A DNA stretch of 64,000 nucleotides from CAYSYY01 sp964576115 [NCBI: uncultured Gemmatimonadota bacterium]. Its GTDB lineage: Bacteria; Blakebacterota; Blakebacteria; Blakebacterales. Of the stretch, positions 35,604 to 43,883 are shown piece after piece (within the stretch, counting starts at the first letter, position 1; each line of letters opens with the position of its first letter). The DNA lies in assembly GCA_964576115.1 (NCBI GenBank), contig CAZNUA010000010.1, positions 29,040-93,039 of the forward strand. The letters run 5' to 3'. The notes under the pieces were generated by a model, which saw only the letters and a list, made by a program, of their open reading frames with translations, ran no database searches and was not told where the DNA came from. Made by a program: the position numbers and the translations under genes.

Positions 35604-38222
35604 ATGGCCATGCGCCCTGATCGACGCTGTCGCTGTCTGTCTCTGACCCTCCTGACCTCTCTTCTCGCTCTCCCACCCGCCCCGGCTGCGGCCCAGTCCG
35701 GCGGGCAGATGCTTACCGGTCCCGCCCGCCCGGAAGCGTATGTCGATGCCATCGGGCGCTCAGCCGCCTGGATGGGCACCGAGAGCGGCGAGTTGGAAGC
35801 CTGGGTCTGGCCCTGGAAGGTTGTCCACGCCTTCAACCTGACCGTGCGGACCGGCGAGGTGGGCAGCGAGATCGATCTGGCCGGCCTGGCCCGGAGCGTA
35901 TCCATCCATCCCTATGCGGTCGAGATTTCCTACGTGCACTCCCGCTTCGGTCTCCGGCAGACGATCTTCGCCCACGCCACCGAACCGATTCTCGTCATGC
36001 GGCTCGAGATCGACACCAGCACCGACCTGACCCTGATTCCCAGCTTCATCCCCGATCTGGAACCGATGTGGCCGGGCGGCATGGGCGGGCAGTACGCCTA
36101 CTACGACCAGGCGGTGCCGGGGTATGTGCTGAGCGAAAGCCGGGGGAGCGTGAATGCGGTCGTAGCCTGCTCCGAAGCCGCGCGAGGTTCATCGGCCCCC
36201 GCCCACCAGCTGGCCGGAGCGAGCGCCTTCGAGATCGAAGTCGACCGCCGGCGGGCCGCTGCCGGACCGATCACACTGGTCATCACCGGCGGGCAGGAAG
36301 CCCGCGAGACAACCCTCGAGCGGGCTCGCCGGATCCTGGAAGGCGCCGGGGGGTTGCTCGCTGAAAGAGAAGCCGCCTGGCAGGCGCAGCCGCAGGCCGG
36401 CACGCTCGCCCTCTCGATGCCCGCTCTGGAGGAAGCCTGGCGCTGGGCGGTCAGTTCGCTCACCGACGGCTTGCAGTACTCACCCGGTCTGGGTACCGGC
36501 CTGGTGGCCGGATTCGGGCCCACCGGGAACGGTTACCGGCCGGGCTTTTCCTGGTACTTCGGAGGTGATACCAGCATCAACTCTCTCGGCCTGGTGGCGG
36601 CGGGGCAGGGGTGGGTCCTGGCCGAAGCCTTTCCCTTCCTCGAAAAATACCAGCGCGAGGACGGGAAGATGATGCACGAGCTGACCCGCTCGGCACCTCT
36701 GCTGGACTGGTTCGGTGACTATCCCTATGCCTATATCCACGGCGATACGTCGCCTTTTTACATCGTGGCGGTGGCCAACTACTGGCGCTGGACCGGTGAC
36801 GAGGAACTCCTGCAGAATTCCTGGCCGCATCTGCTCCGGGCGTATGAGTTCGGGCTCTGGGCCGATGAGGACGGCGACGGGCTCATGGACAACTCCCGGG
36901 CCGGGCTGGGGGCCTCGGAGCTGGGCAGTCTGCGCGAAGGACTCAAGACCGGGGTCTTCATCGCCACCGTCTGGACCCGGGCCCTGGCCGACCTGGCCGA
37001 TATGGCCGCCGCTGTGGGTGAAACCGATCGGGTCGCGGAATTCGAGGCCGCTCACGAACGGGCCCGTACCCGCCTGGGGGAACTCTTCATCGATCCGGTC
37101 ACGCGGACCCTCAACTTCGGGGTGGCGGTTTCGGGCGAACCGAAAAACGATGTCACCGCCTGGGCGGCCTTTCCGCTTGCCTTCGGGCTGCTCGAGGGCG
37201 AGGCCGCCGAAAACACTCTCGACCTGATTGCCTCGGCTCGCCTGACCACCGACTGGGGCATCCGGATGCTGGCCGAGGACAGTCCCTTCTACAACCCGGT
37301 GGGCTACAACAACGGCGCCGTCTGGCCCTTCCTGACAGGCTATGCCGCCCTGGCCGAATACGCCTCCGGGCGTCGGCATGCAGGCTATCAGCACCTGCTC
37401 CAGCTGGCCGCCAACACCTTCATCGACGCCCGCGGCCGTCATCCCGAGGTGATGAGCGGGGATTACTTCACCGCCCTGGAAACCAGCGTTCCCCATCAGC
37501 TCTTCTCTTCCAGCCCCATCCCGGCGGTACTGATCCGGGGCCTGCTGGGGCTCGAGGTCAATCTGCCTGAGAACCTCATCACCGTCAGCCCACAGCTCCC
37601 CGGCGGGTGGAATCGTTTCCTGATCTATGGATATCCGCTCGGGAACGGCGAGACCATCGACCTGAGCGTGAATAGCGCCCGTGAGCAGTACCGGCTCACT
37701 CTCCGGGCGCCCGAAGGACTCGCGGTCCGGTTCGCACCCCGTCCTCTGCCCCTGGAGCGTCTGCGGGGCTCCGGCACAGCCGATGGCGTGGTGCAGGGGG
37801 GCGAGCTGGTCCTGAGCGTGGAAAGACGCCGTTCCGGTTTCGCCCTGATCCTCGACTCCGAATACCGCGCTCCGCTCGAAGAGGCGGTCACCCGGATCAT
37901 CTCACGTCTGGGAGAGGCGCCCGACGATCTGCGGATCATCCGGGTCGAAGAGGTCGATGACGACACCGTCCGGCTCGTGCTCGAAGGCCGGATCGGCGTC
38001 GAGTACTGCCTGCCCTTCACCGGCGGGGTCGAGGACGTGGACCCGGTCACGTCCCTGCCGGTCCGGATCGGATCGGTCGAGCAGTACGTCGACGAACTCG
38101 AATCCGGTCAGCACCTCTATGCGACCGGAACGGGTCTGTTCTTCACGGTCGGCGCCGATACCGGCACAGCGGTCGGGGTCGACGATTACCGGCGGTTCGA
38201 GATCGTGCTGCGCTGCCGGTGA
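35604..38222 (+). CDS. Secreted (alpha/alpha)6 glycosidase, GH63/GH133-like
   Basis: An 872-aa protein with a signal peptide (LLTSLLALPPAPAAAQ). An N-terminal beta domain (about 35-250) is followed by an (alpha/alpha)6 barrel containing YRPGFSWYFGGDTSIN (likely general acid Asp), DGKMMHELTRS and YNNGAVWPFLTGYAAL. It resembles clan GH-G trehalase/glucosidase-like and glycogen-debranching enzymes. A beta-sandwich and a ~100-residue tail that I cannot assign complete the protein. It probably hydrolyses an alpha-glucan or oligosaccharide outside the cytoplasm. An in-frame ATG at 35610 is an alternative start. Confidence 0.82.
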   Translation: MAMRPDRRCRCLSLTLLTSLLALPPAPAAAQSGGQMLTGPARPEAYVDAIGRSAAWMGTESGELEAWVWPWKVVHAFNLTVRTGEVGSEIDLAGLARSVSIHPYAVEISYVHSRFGLRQTIFAHATEPILVMRLEIDTSTDLTLIPSFIPDLEPMWPGGMGGQYAYYDQAVPGYVLSESRGSVNAVVACSEAARGSSAPAHQLAGASAFEIEVDRRRAAAGPITLVITGGQEARETTLERARRILEGAGGLLAEREAAWQAQPQAGTLALSMPALEEAWRWAVSSLTDGLQYSPGLGTGLVAGFGPTGNGYRPGFSWYFGGDTSINSLGLVAAGQGWVLAEAFPFLEKYQREDGKMMHELTRSAPLLDWFGDYPYAYIHGDTSPFYIVAVANYWRWTGDEELLQNSWPHLLRAYEFGLWADEDGDGLMDNSRAGLGASELGSLREGLKTGVFIATVWTRALADLADMAAAVGETDRVAEFEAAHERARTRLGELFIDPVTRTLNFGVAVSGEPKNDVTAWAAFPLAFGLLEGEAAENTLDLIASARLTTDWGIRMLAEDSPFYNPVGYNNGAVWPFLTGYAALAEYASGRRHAGYQHLLQLAANTFIDARGRHPEVMSGDYFTALETSVPHQLFSSSPIPAVLIRGLLGLEVNLPENLITVSPQLPGGWNRFLIYGYPLGNGETIDLSVNSAREQYRLTLRAPEGLAVRFAPRPLPLERLRGSGTADGVVQGGELVLSVERRRSGFALILDSEYRAPLEEAVTRIISRLGEAPDDLRIIRVEEVDDDTVRLVLEGRIGVEYCLPFTGGVEDVDPVTSLPVRIGSVEQYVDELESGQHLYATGTGLFFTVGADTGTAVGVDDYRRFEIVLRCR

Positions 38223-38228
38223 ACCGTC

Positions 38229-38480
38229 TCAGATCCGGTCGAGGAAATCCGTCAGGAGACTGAGAAAAAGATCGGGCTGATCAAGGAAGGGCCAGTGCCC
38301 GGCCTCGGGAACGACCTGACACCGCACGCCCGCCTCATCGAGCCGGGAACGCGAATATTCCCCCAGACCGTGAATCCAGAGCAGGGGCGGTGAGGGAGAC
38401 ACCACGGCGGCCGGATCGGGGACGATCTCCGGCAGGTACAGGCCGCGGTCCATGTGGTGTATGATCGCCGGGGAATTCAT
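38229..38480 (-). pseudogene. C-terminal remnant of an alpha/beta hydrolase
   Basis: An 83-codon frame reading LLWIHGLGEY and EAGHWPFLDQPDLF; the latter is the catalytic-histidine motif of alpha/beta hydrolases, which normally run to about 260 residues. The nucleophile elbow and acid are missing, and the upstream space is taken by the barrel gene ending at 38502. No convincing ribosome-binding site is present. A truncated relic is most likely. It converges with the glycosidase gene (6 nt gap). Confidence 0.65.
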
Positions 38481-38501
38481 TGCCGAACCGACCTCGCCGC
38501 C

Positions 38502-39125
38502 CTACCAGATAGGCACGGCCAGGCAACCGGAGAAGAGCAGCCAGGTGGCGGTACCTTCGGTGCCTTCTATGAAAGTGAATCGGGACGTGTGCAGATCGAG
38601 GGACAGATCGATAGCGAACAATCCGGTCGATAAAATGGTCCCCCCCCCGAAGGTATACCCGGGGACGGGGTCATCGGTATGCCCGCAGGGACTCTGATCC
38701 CTGGTTCCCGTGATTTCATAGACATACCGGCCCACGCCGGCCTGGACGTATGGCCGGTGATCCGCGGCGTTGGGGACGTAGTACCGTATTCCGGCGATCA
38801 GGGCCCGGGCCTGGTGGGTTGTGACTTCGACCTCTTCTCCGAGAAACTCCTCGTACATGATCTCATCGAAGCCAAACCTGTGTCCGATCCAGGCTACCGA
38901 GAGGGCCAGCCGTTCGGTCAGGGCTGCGCAGATTCGACCAGTGACACCGAACTCGCTGGTGGCCAGGCCGCCCGTCCCGGGATCCACGGCGGCCAGGTCA
39001 CCGACCGGCATCGTCAGGTCGGCCCCGGCCTGGATCAGAAATCGGGCCGGCTGTTGGGCCGCGGTCGGCGACGCGGACAGAATGAGGCTCAGAACGATGA
39101 TTACGGCGGGTAGCGGCAGACGCAT
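38502..39125 (-). CDS. Outer-membrane beta-barrel-like protein
   Basis: A 207-aa protein with a signal peptide (AVIIVLSLILSASPTAAQ) after AGAGGGA and ATG 39125. Strand-like segments (RLALSVAWIGHRFGF, HRPYVQAGVGRYVYEI) follow, as in OmpA/OprF-type eight-stranded barrels. The function is unknown. It is divergent from the TetR promoter region. Confidence 0.7.
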   Translation of the reverse strand: MRLPLPAVIIVLSLILSASPTAAQQPARFLIQAGADLTMPVGDLAAVDPGTGGLATSEFGVTGRICAALTERLALSVAWIGHRFGFDEIMYEEFLGEEVEVTTHQARALIAGIRYYVPNAADHRPYVQAGVGRYVYEITGTRDQSPCGHTDDPVPGYTFGGGTILSTGLFAIDLSLDLHTSRFTFIEGTEGTATWLLFSGCLAVPIW

Positions 39126-39268
39126 ATGCGATTCCCTCTGGCTGTGTTCCGTTCCCGGGTAGATAGGGTAGGCACCGGTACCGACTCGTCCAGAGGAAGG
39201 ACGTCTCTGAACCCGGATCTGTTCAGCTCCTGCCGGCCGGATCGGACTCGGGCGAAAACCGGTTTGTC

Positions 39269-39297
39269 TTGCCCGTATTTCTCTCCTGGATTATAAT
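39269..39297 (+). promoter_or_regulatory. Promoter of the TetR/efflux operon
   Basis: TTGCCC at 39269-39274 and a consensus TATAAT at 39292-39297, with a 17-nt spacer. Transcription would begin near 39304, inside the adjacent palindromic operator. This is the best sigma-70-like promoter I see in the window. Confidence 0.75.
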
Positions 39298-39298
39298 T

Positions 39299-39316
39299 TA
39301 ACTAACTGGTTAGTTA
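39299..39316. promoter_or_regulatory. TetR-type operator
   Basis: TAACTAACTGGTTAGTTA: two perfect 8-bp arms with a 2-nt centre. It begins one base after the -10 box and covers the expected transcription start, so a bound repressor would block initiation. It lies upstream of the TetR gene at 39423 and its efflux genes, indicating autoregulation. Confidence 0.85.
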
Positions 39317-39391
39317 GTGTCCATCCGGAAACTCCGGATGGACACGATCGTGGTTCCCGAGGCGGAAAGGAGCCGTTTCCGGACGGGAACT
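39317..39391 (+). repeat. Composite intergenic repeat, short form (S)
   Basis: A 75-bp block with two hairpins. The first (39317-39345) has a perfect 13-bp stem and an AAC loop. The second pairs GTTCCCG at 39353-39359 with CGGGAAC at 39384-39390, with an inner CGGAAA/TTTCCG stem. The same sequences flank element C at 24248-24426 on the other strand. Here it forms most of the operon's 5' leader. Confidence 0.88.
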
Positions 39392-39422
39392 GGTGAAGAG
39401 ACTCCTGAAGGAGACCTCTGCG

Positions 39423-40070
39423 ATGTCAGCTGTCCAATCCCGGACCTCCGATTCGCGCGAACGGATCCTCGATGCCGCTACCCTGCATTTCTCCGAACAC
39501 GGCTATGAGGGCGCCCGCACCCAGGCTATCGCCGATGAAGCCGGGGTCAACAAGGCCATGCTCTACTACCATTTCCGCGACAAAGAGCATCTGTATCAGG
39601 AAACCCTGATCCATAATTTCGTCGGGCTCTTCATGAAGGTCTTTCCCCTCTTTCTGCAGCGGGACCAGCCCGCCGGAGAGCGCCTGCTGACGATTACCGA
39701 ACTCTACCACAGCTTCATGGGGGCCAATCCCCTGGTCCGCTCGATCATGCTCCGCGAGCTGGCCGCGGGCGGTCAGCATCTGAAACCGATCGTCGAGCGG
39801 GTTCTCGGGAGTATCCCGGGTCTGGATGGGCCGCGGGTGATAAGGGAGGTGGAGTGGATGATGGAACAGGGCGAAATCCAGGAGGGCGATCCCCGGCAGG
39901 TTTTTCTGCACCTGCTCTCACTGACCATTTTCCCGTATGCCGCCCGGCCGCTGCTCGAGATCCTCTGGGATCTCGAGGAGGGCGAGTACGATGACATCAT
40001 CGACCGGCGCCCGGCGGCCATTGCCGAACTGATCAGACACGGCCTCATTATCGACGAGGAGGGTTCGTGA
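39423..40070 (+). CDS. TetR/AcrR-family transcriptional repressor
   Basis: A 215-aa regulator. The N-terminal helix-turn-helix domain (SRERILDAATLHFSEHGYEG, IADEAGVNKAMLYYHFRDK) is standard; the C-terminal ligand domain is of the CecR/YbiH-like size. GAAGGAG precedes the ATG at 39423. It probably represses its own operon at 39299-39316 and releases it when a toxic compound binds. The stop overlaps the next gene's start region, so it is the first gene of a six-gene operon. Confidence 0.93.
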   Translation: MSAVQSRTSDSRERILDAATLHFSEHGYEGARTQAIADEAGVNKAMLYYHFRDKEHLYQETLIHNFVGLFMKVFPLFLQRDQPAGERLLTITELYHSFMGANPLVRSIMLRELAAGGQHLKPIVERVLGSIPGLDGPRVIREVEWMMEQGEIQEGDPRQVFLHLLSLTIFPYAARPLLEILWDLEEGEYDDIIDRRPAAIAELIRHGLIIDEEGS

Positions 40071-41074
40071 TGTACCTGCAGACGGAACGCCCTGTCCCGC
40101 GATCGTGCTCGCAGGGACGACAGCACAGGTCCCGCCTGCTTCGCTGTGTGACTCTCGCCATCCGGCGGCGGCTCCATACGGTTCTGGCGGGAGTCGCGAT
40201 CGCAGCCGGGGGGATGTTGCTCGCCGGCTGTGCCGAGGAAGAGCCGGCGCCCCTCTGGGGTTCGGGGGTGCTCGAAGCCGAAGAGGTCATCTGTGCAGCC
40301 ACCATCGGTGGACGCCTGCTCGACCGGCCGGTCGAAGAAGGGGACCTGGTCGCGGCCGGCGACCTGATTGCCCGGATCGAGACGACCGCGCTCATCGAGG
40401 CCCGCGACCTGGCCCGGGTCGGTCTCGAGGCGGTCCGGGTCGAGCGCCGCCAGGCCGAAACCGCCCTGGCCGCGGCTCACGAACAGCTCGACTCCGCAAT
40501 GCGGGAGCGTGACCGGGTGGCCGCTCTGGTGGCGGGCGATGCCGCGCCGCAGGCCCGGCTCGATGAACTGGAGACGGCGGTCGAACTGGCCCGCACGCAG
40601 GTCGAAAAGGCCGAGAGAGCCTTCGAGATCTTTCCGGTCCGCGAGCGTGAGATCGGTCTGCGACTGGCTTCGCTCGACCGTCAGATCGGAGAGGGTACCC
40701 TCACCGCCCCCCGAGCCGGCACGGTCCTCACCGTCTATGCCGAACCGGGGGAAGTGATCGCACCGGGGCAGGGGATCGTCCGGATCGCCGACCTGAGTGA
40801 ACTCCACGTGCGGGTCTACCTGCCGGCGCCCCTCATCGGCCGGGTTCGGCCGGGGGGCGAGGCCGGGGTGCGGGTGGATGCCTGGCCCGAGCGCGTTTTC
40901 ACCGGACGGGTGGTGCACATCGCCGAGGAAGCCGAGTTCACGCCCAAGAACGTGCAGACCGCCGAAGCCCGGGCCGACCTGGTTTTCGCCGTGAAGGTAG
41001 CCGTTCCCAATCCCGAGGGGCGGCTCAAGATCGGCCTGCCGGCCGACGTGGATCTGCCGGAGATATCGCCGTGA
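40070..41074 (+). CDS. HlyD-family periplasmic adaptor lipoprotein (YbhG-like)
   Basis: A 334-aa membrane-fusion protein. The ATG at 40070 overlaps the repressor stop and is preceded by GAGGAGG. A long basic leader precedes a hydrophobic segment and lipobox LLAGC (Cys near 54). The GTG at 40148 would give a more usual leader but lacks a ribosome-binding site. The mature protein has a biotinyl-lipoyl half (LWGSGVLEAEEVICAATIGG), a coiled-coil hairpin (about 110-185) and a beta-barrel end (GTVLTVYAEPGEVIAPGQG). It links the ABC pump to an outer-membrane channel. Confidence 0.9.
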   Translation: MYLQTERPVPRSCSQGRQHRSRLLRCVTLAIRRRLHTVLAGVAIAAGGMLLAGCAEEEPAPLWGSGVLEAEEVICAATIGGRLLDRPVEEGDLVAAGDLIARIETTALIEARDLARVGLEAVRVERRQAETALAAAHEQLDSAMRERDRVAALVAGDAAPQARLDELETAVELARTQVEKAERAFEIFPVREREIGLRLASLDRQIGEGTLTAPRAGTVLTVYAEPGEVIAPGQGIVRIADLSELHVRVYLPAPLIGRVRPGGEAGVRVDAWPERVFTGRVVHIAEEAEFTPKNVQTAEARADLVFAVKVAVPNPEGRLKIGLPADVDLPEISP

Positions 41075-41997
41075 GCGTTCAGCTCTCCGCCACCGGGCTC
41101 CGGAAGTGCTACCGGGGCCTGCCCGCCGTCGAGGCGCTCTCGCTCGAGCTCGAGGCCGGGACCATTCTGGGTCTGCTCGGCCCCGATGGAGCGGGCAAGA
41201 CAACCACCATGCGGTTGCTGACCGGCCTGATCCGCCCCGACGGCGGGCAGGTCTTCCTCGATTCCCGCGATGTGACGGGGCAGCGGGCTTCGAGCGGCCG
41301 GATCGGCTACATGCCACAGAGATTCAGCCTCTATCCAGATCTCACGGTCGAGGAAAACCTCCTTTTTTATGCCCGGCTATTCGGGGTGCGACGGATCGAG
41401 CGGCGCGAGCGGATGACGCGTCTGCTTGACTTCGCCCGGCTCGAACCCTTCCGGCGCCGGCGGGCGGGAGCCCTCTCGGGAGGGATGAAACAGAAACTGG
41501 CGCTCTCCTGCACCCTTATCCACGCCCCCGACGTGCTTCTGCTCGATGAACCCACCACCGGGGTCGATCCGATCAGCCGGGTCGAACTGTGGGATATCCT
41601 GCACCAGCTTCAGGCCGACGGTGTCGCCCTGCTGGTCTCGACCCCCTATATGGACGAAGCCGATCGCTGCGACGAGGTCATGATCATGCGTGAGGGCCGG
41701 GTTCTGACCCGCGGCACGCCGGCCCGACTGCGCCGCAGTTTCGATGCCGCTCTGTTCGAAGTCGCCGTCGAACCTCTCGGCGAGGCAGCCCGGTTGCTGG
41801 AGAGCATCGACTGGATCGGGGAGGTCGTTCCCTTCGGTACCAGCCTGCACGTTACCCTCGACGATCCGCAGCGCGACGCCGCAGCGCTCAGAACCCTCCT
41901 CGAAGAGGCCGGGCTCGAGGTCGACCGTGTCGACCCGGCCGAACCGAGCCTGGAGGATGTCTTCGTGGCTCTGGCCCGAGAGGGAGTGCAGGCATGA
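41071..41997 (+). CDS. ABC ATPase corresponding to the first half of YbhF
   Basis: A 308-aa ATPase that starts at a GTG overlapping the adaptor gene by 4 nt. Walker A is GPDGAGKTT (Asp rather than Asn, as I recall for the first ABC domain of YbhF), the signature is LSGGMKQKL, and Walker B is VLLLDEPTTGVDP. The C-terminal ~80 residues form the usual DUF4162-like extension. Together with the next gene it supplies the two nucleotide-binding domains of the exporter. Confidence 0.92.
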   Translation: MSVQLSATGLRKCYRGLPAVEALSLELEAGTILGLLGPDGAGKTTTMRLLTGLIRPDGGQVFLDSRDVTGQRASSGRIGYMPQRFSLYPDLTVEENLLFYARLFGVRRIERRERMTRLLDFARLEPFRRRRAGALSGGMKQKLALSCTLIHAPDVLLLDEPTTGVDPISRVELWDILHQLQADGVALLVSTPYMDEADRCDEVMIMREGRVLTRGTPARLRRSFDAALFEVAVEPLGEAARLLESIDWIGEVVPFGTSLHVTLDDPQRDAAALRTLLEEAGLEVDRVDPAEPSLEDVFVALAREGVQA

Positions 41998-42737
41998 CTC
42001 CGCCCGCCGACATCGCCATCCAGGCCGTCGACCTGACCCGTCGCTTCGGTCGTTTCACCGCCGTCGATGCCGTATCGTTCGCCGTCGCGCGAGGCGAGAT
42101 ATTCGGCCTGCTCGGAGCCAACGGGGCCGGGAAAACGACTATCATCCGCATGTTGACCGGTTTGCTGCGGCCCAGCGGGGGCGAGGCCTGGGTGGTGGGC
42201 GTGCCGGTTCACGACCGCCCCGAGCAGGTCAAGCCGCGCCTCGGGTATATGTCGCAGAAATTTTCTCTCTACGAAGATCTCACGGTGGAAGAGAATCTGT
42301 CCTTCTTCGGCGGGGTGTACGGTTTGCGGCGCCGCGAACTCGCCGGTCGCCGGACCGAGCTGATCGACCTCTTCGATCTGGGCCGGATGGGAGACCGGAC
42401 GACGGGGCAACTCCCGGTCGGACACCGTCAGCGGCTGGCCCTGGCCTGCGCCCTGATCCACCGTCCATCCCTGCTCTTTCTCGACGAGCCCACCGGCGGT
42501 ATCGATCCGGTGGCCCGGCGGCGCTTCTGGCGGATCATCTCCGAGGCAGCCCGACAGGGTACGACCATCCTGGTGACCACCCACTACATGGACGAAGCCG
42601 AGTACTGTCATCGGCTCGGTATCATGCAGGCCGGCCGTCTGGCTGCGACCGGATCTCCCCCCGAGCTGCGGGCCGGTTACCGGGCGGCCTCGATCGAAGA
42701 AGTCTTCATGGCGATCGCCTCCGGGGAGGCGGCCTGA
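41994..42737 (+). CDS. ABC ATPase corresponding to the second half of YbhF
   Basis: A 247-aa ATPase overlapping the previous gene by 4 nt (ATGA). Walker A is GANGAGKTT, the signature position reads QLPVGHRQRLALACAL, and Walker B is LLFLDEPTGGIDP. SQKFSLYEDLTVEENLSFFGG resembles the second ABC domain of YbhF. In Escherichia coli both domains are in one protein, here in two genes. It lacks the C-terminal extension of its partner. Confidence 0.9.
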   Translation: MTPPADIAIQAVDLTRRFGRFTAVDAVSFAVARGEIFGLLGANGAGKTTIIRMLTGLLRPSGGEAWVVGVPVHDRPEQVKPRLGYMSQKFSLYEDLTVEENLSFFGGVYGLRRRELAGRRTELIDLFDLGRMGDRTTGQLPVGHRQRLALACALIHRPSLLFLDEPTGGIDPVARRRFWRIISEAARQGTTILVTTHYMDEAEYCHRLGIMQAGRLAATGSPPELRAGYRAASIEEVFMAIASGEAA

Positions 42738-43879
42738 TGTTCGGCCGGATCGGAGCCGTCATGGGCAAGGAACTGCGGCACATCGTACGCGATGCCCGCA
42801 GCCTGACCATCATCGTACTCATGCCGATCGTCATGACCTTTCTCTACGGCCATGCCATGAGCCTGGATATCAAGAACATTCCTCTCGGTGTGGTGGATCA
42901 CGATCGCACCCCCGAGAGCCGGCAACTGACCGATGCTTTCACCGCCTCGGGCCAGTTCGTCCTCGCCGCTCGATATCCCGATGCCGACGCCGCCCGGCAG
43001 GGTATGTTGAACCGTGAAACGGTTCTCACCCTCGTTATCCCGGTCGGGTACGCCCGGGGGCTGGCGGCGGGTTCGGCGCGGGCGGTCGAGTTCGTTCTCG
43101 ACGGTTCCAACGCCAACACCGCTTCGATGGCGCTGGGCTACGCCCGGGGGATCGTTTCGAAAACAGCGGTCGAGACGGCGGTCAGCCTGCTGACGGCCGA
43201 AGGGGTACAGGGAATGTCGACCACCGGCGGTCTGCCGGTCACGGTCCAGACCCGCCTCTGGTACAATCCCGAGCTGCGCAGCAGCCATTTCATCGTCCCC
43301 GCTCTGATTGCGGTCATTCTCATGATGGCCTCGGCTCTGCTCACCAGCGTCACCATCGTGCGCGAGAAGGAGACCGGCACCCTCGAACAGCTTCTGGTCA
43401 GTCCGGTCCGCAGCGGCGAGTTGATCGTCGGCAAGGTTCTCCCCTACGGATTTCTGGCCCTGGCGGACGGGGCCTTCATCCTCCTCAGCGGAGCGCTGGT
43501 GTTCGGGGTGCCGATCCGGGGCAGCCTGACCGTGCTCGCTGTCTACACCACTCTCTATATCATGGCCGCACTGTCGATCGGTCTCTTTCTCTCCACCCTG
43601 CTGGCCGAGCAGCGGGTGGCGACCTTCGGGGCCCTGCTGGTTACTGTTCTGCCGGCCTTCATGCTCTCCGATTTCATCTTCCCCGTGCGTAGCATGCCGG
43701 GCGTGCTGCAGCTTCTGAGCCGGACCGTGCCCGCCACCTACTACATTCCGATCGTGCGGGGAGTACTGCTCAAGGGATCGGGGGCGGCCCTGTTCTACTC
43801 CAACGGTGCTTTCATGCTCCTTTTCATGGTGTTGCTGCTGGCGGCCAGCGTGCTGCGCTTCAAGCCCCGCCTGGAGTAA
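42737..43879 (+). CDS. ABC-2 efflux permease, YbhS-like
   Basis: A 380-aa permease. One N-terminal helix (SLTIIVLMPIVMTFLYGHAM) is followed by a ~140-residue periplasmic domain (GVVDHDRTPESRQLTDAF) and five C-terminal helices with VTIVREKETGTLEQLLVSP, the ABC-2 signature region. The start shares a base with the preceding stop. It pairs with the next gene as a heterodimer that exports drugs or lipophilic compounds. Confidence 0.93.
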   Translation: MFGRIGAVMGKELRHIVRDARSLTIIVLMPIVMTFLYGHAMSLDIKNIPLGVVDHDRTPESRQLTDAFTASGQFVLAARYPDADAARQGMLNRETVLTLVIPVGYARGLAAGSARAVEFVLDGSNANTASMALGYARGIVSKTAVETAVSLLTAEGVQGMSTTGGLPVTVQTRLWYNPELRSSHFIVPALIAVILMMASALLTSVTIVREKETGTLEQLLVSPVRSGELIVGKVLPYGFLALADGAFILLSGALVFGVPIRGSLTVLAVYTTLYIMAALSIGLFLSTLLAEQRVATFGALLVTVLPAFMLSDFIFPVRSMPGVLQLLSRTVPATYYIPIVRGVLLKGSGAALFYSNGAFMLLFMVLLLAASVLRFKPRLE

Positions 43880-43883
43880 GCCG

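Noticed and set aside
32465-35905. A 1146-codon open frame on the minus strand.
   Set aside because: It is antisense to well-supported GldG, DUF4340 and Yip1 genes, and its His/Arg/Gly/Asp-rich composition is what GC-rich antisense frames produce.
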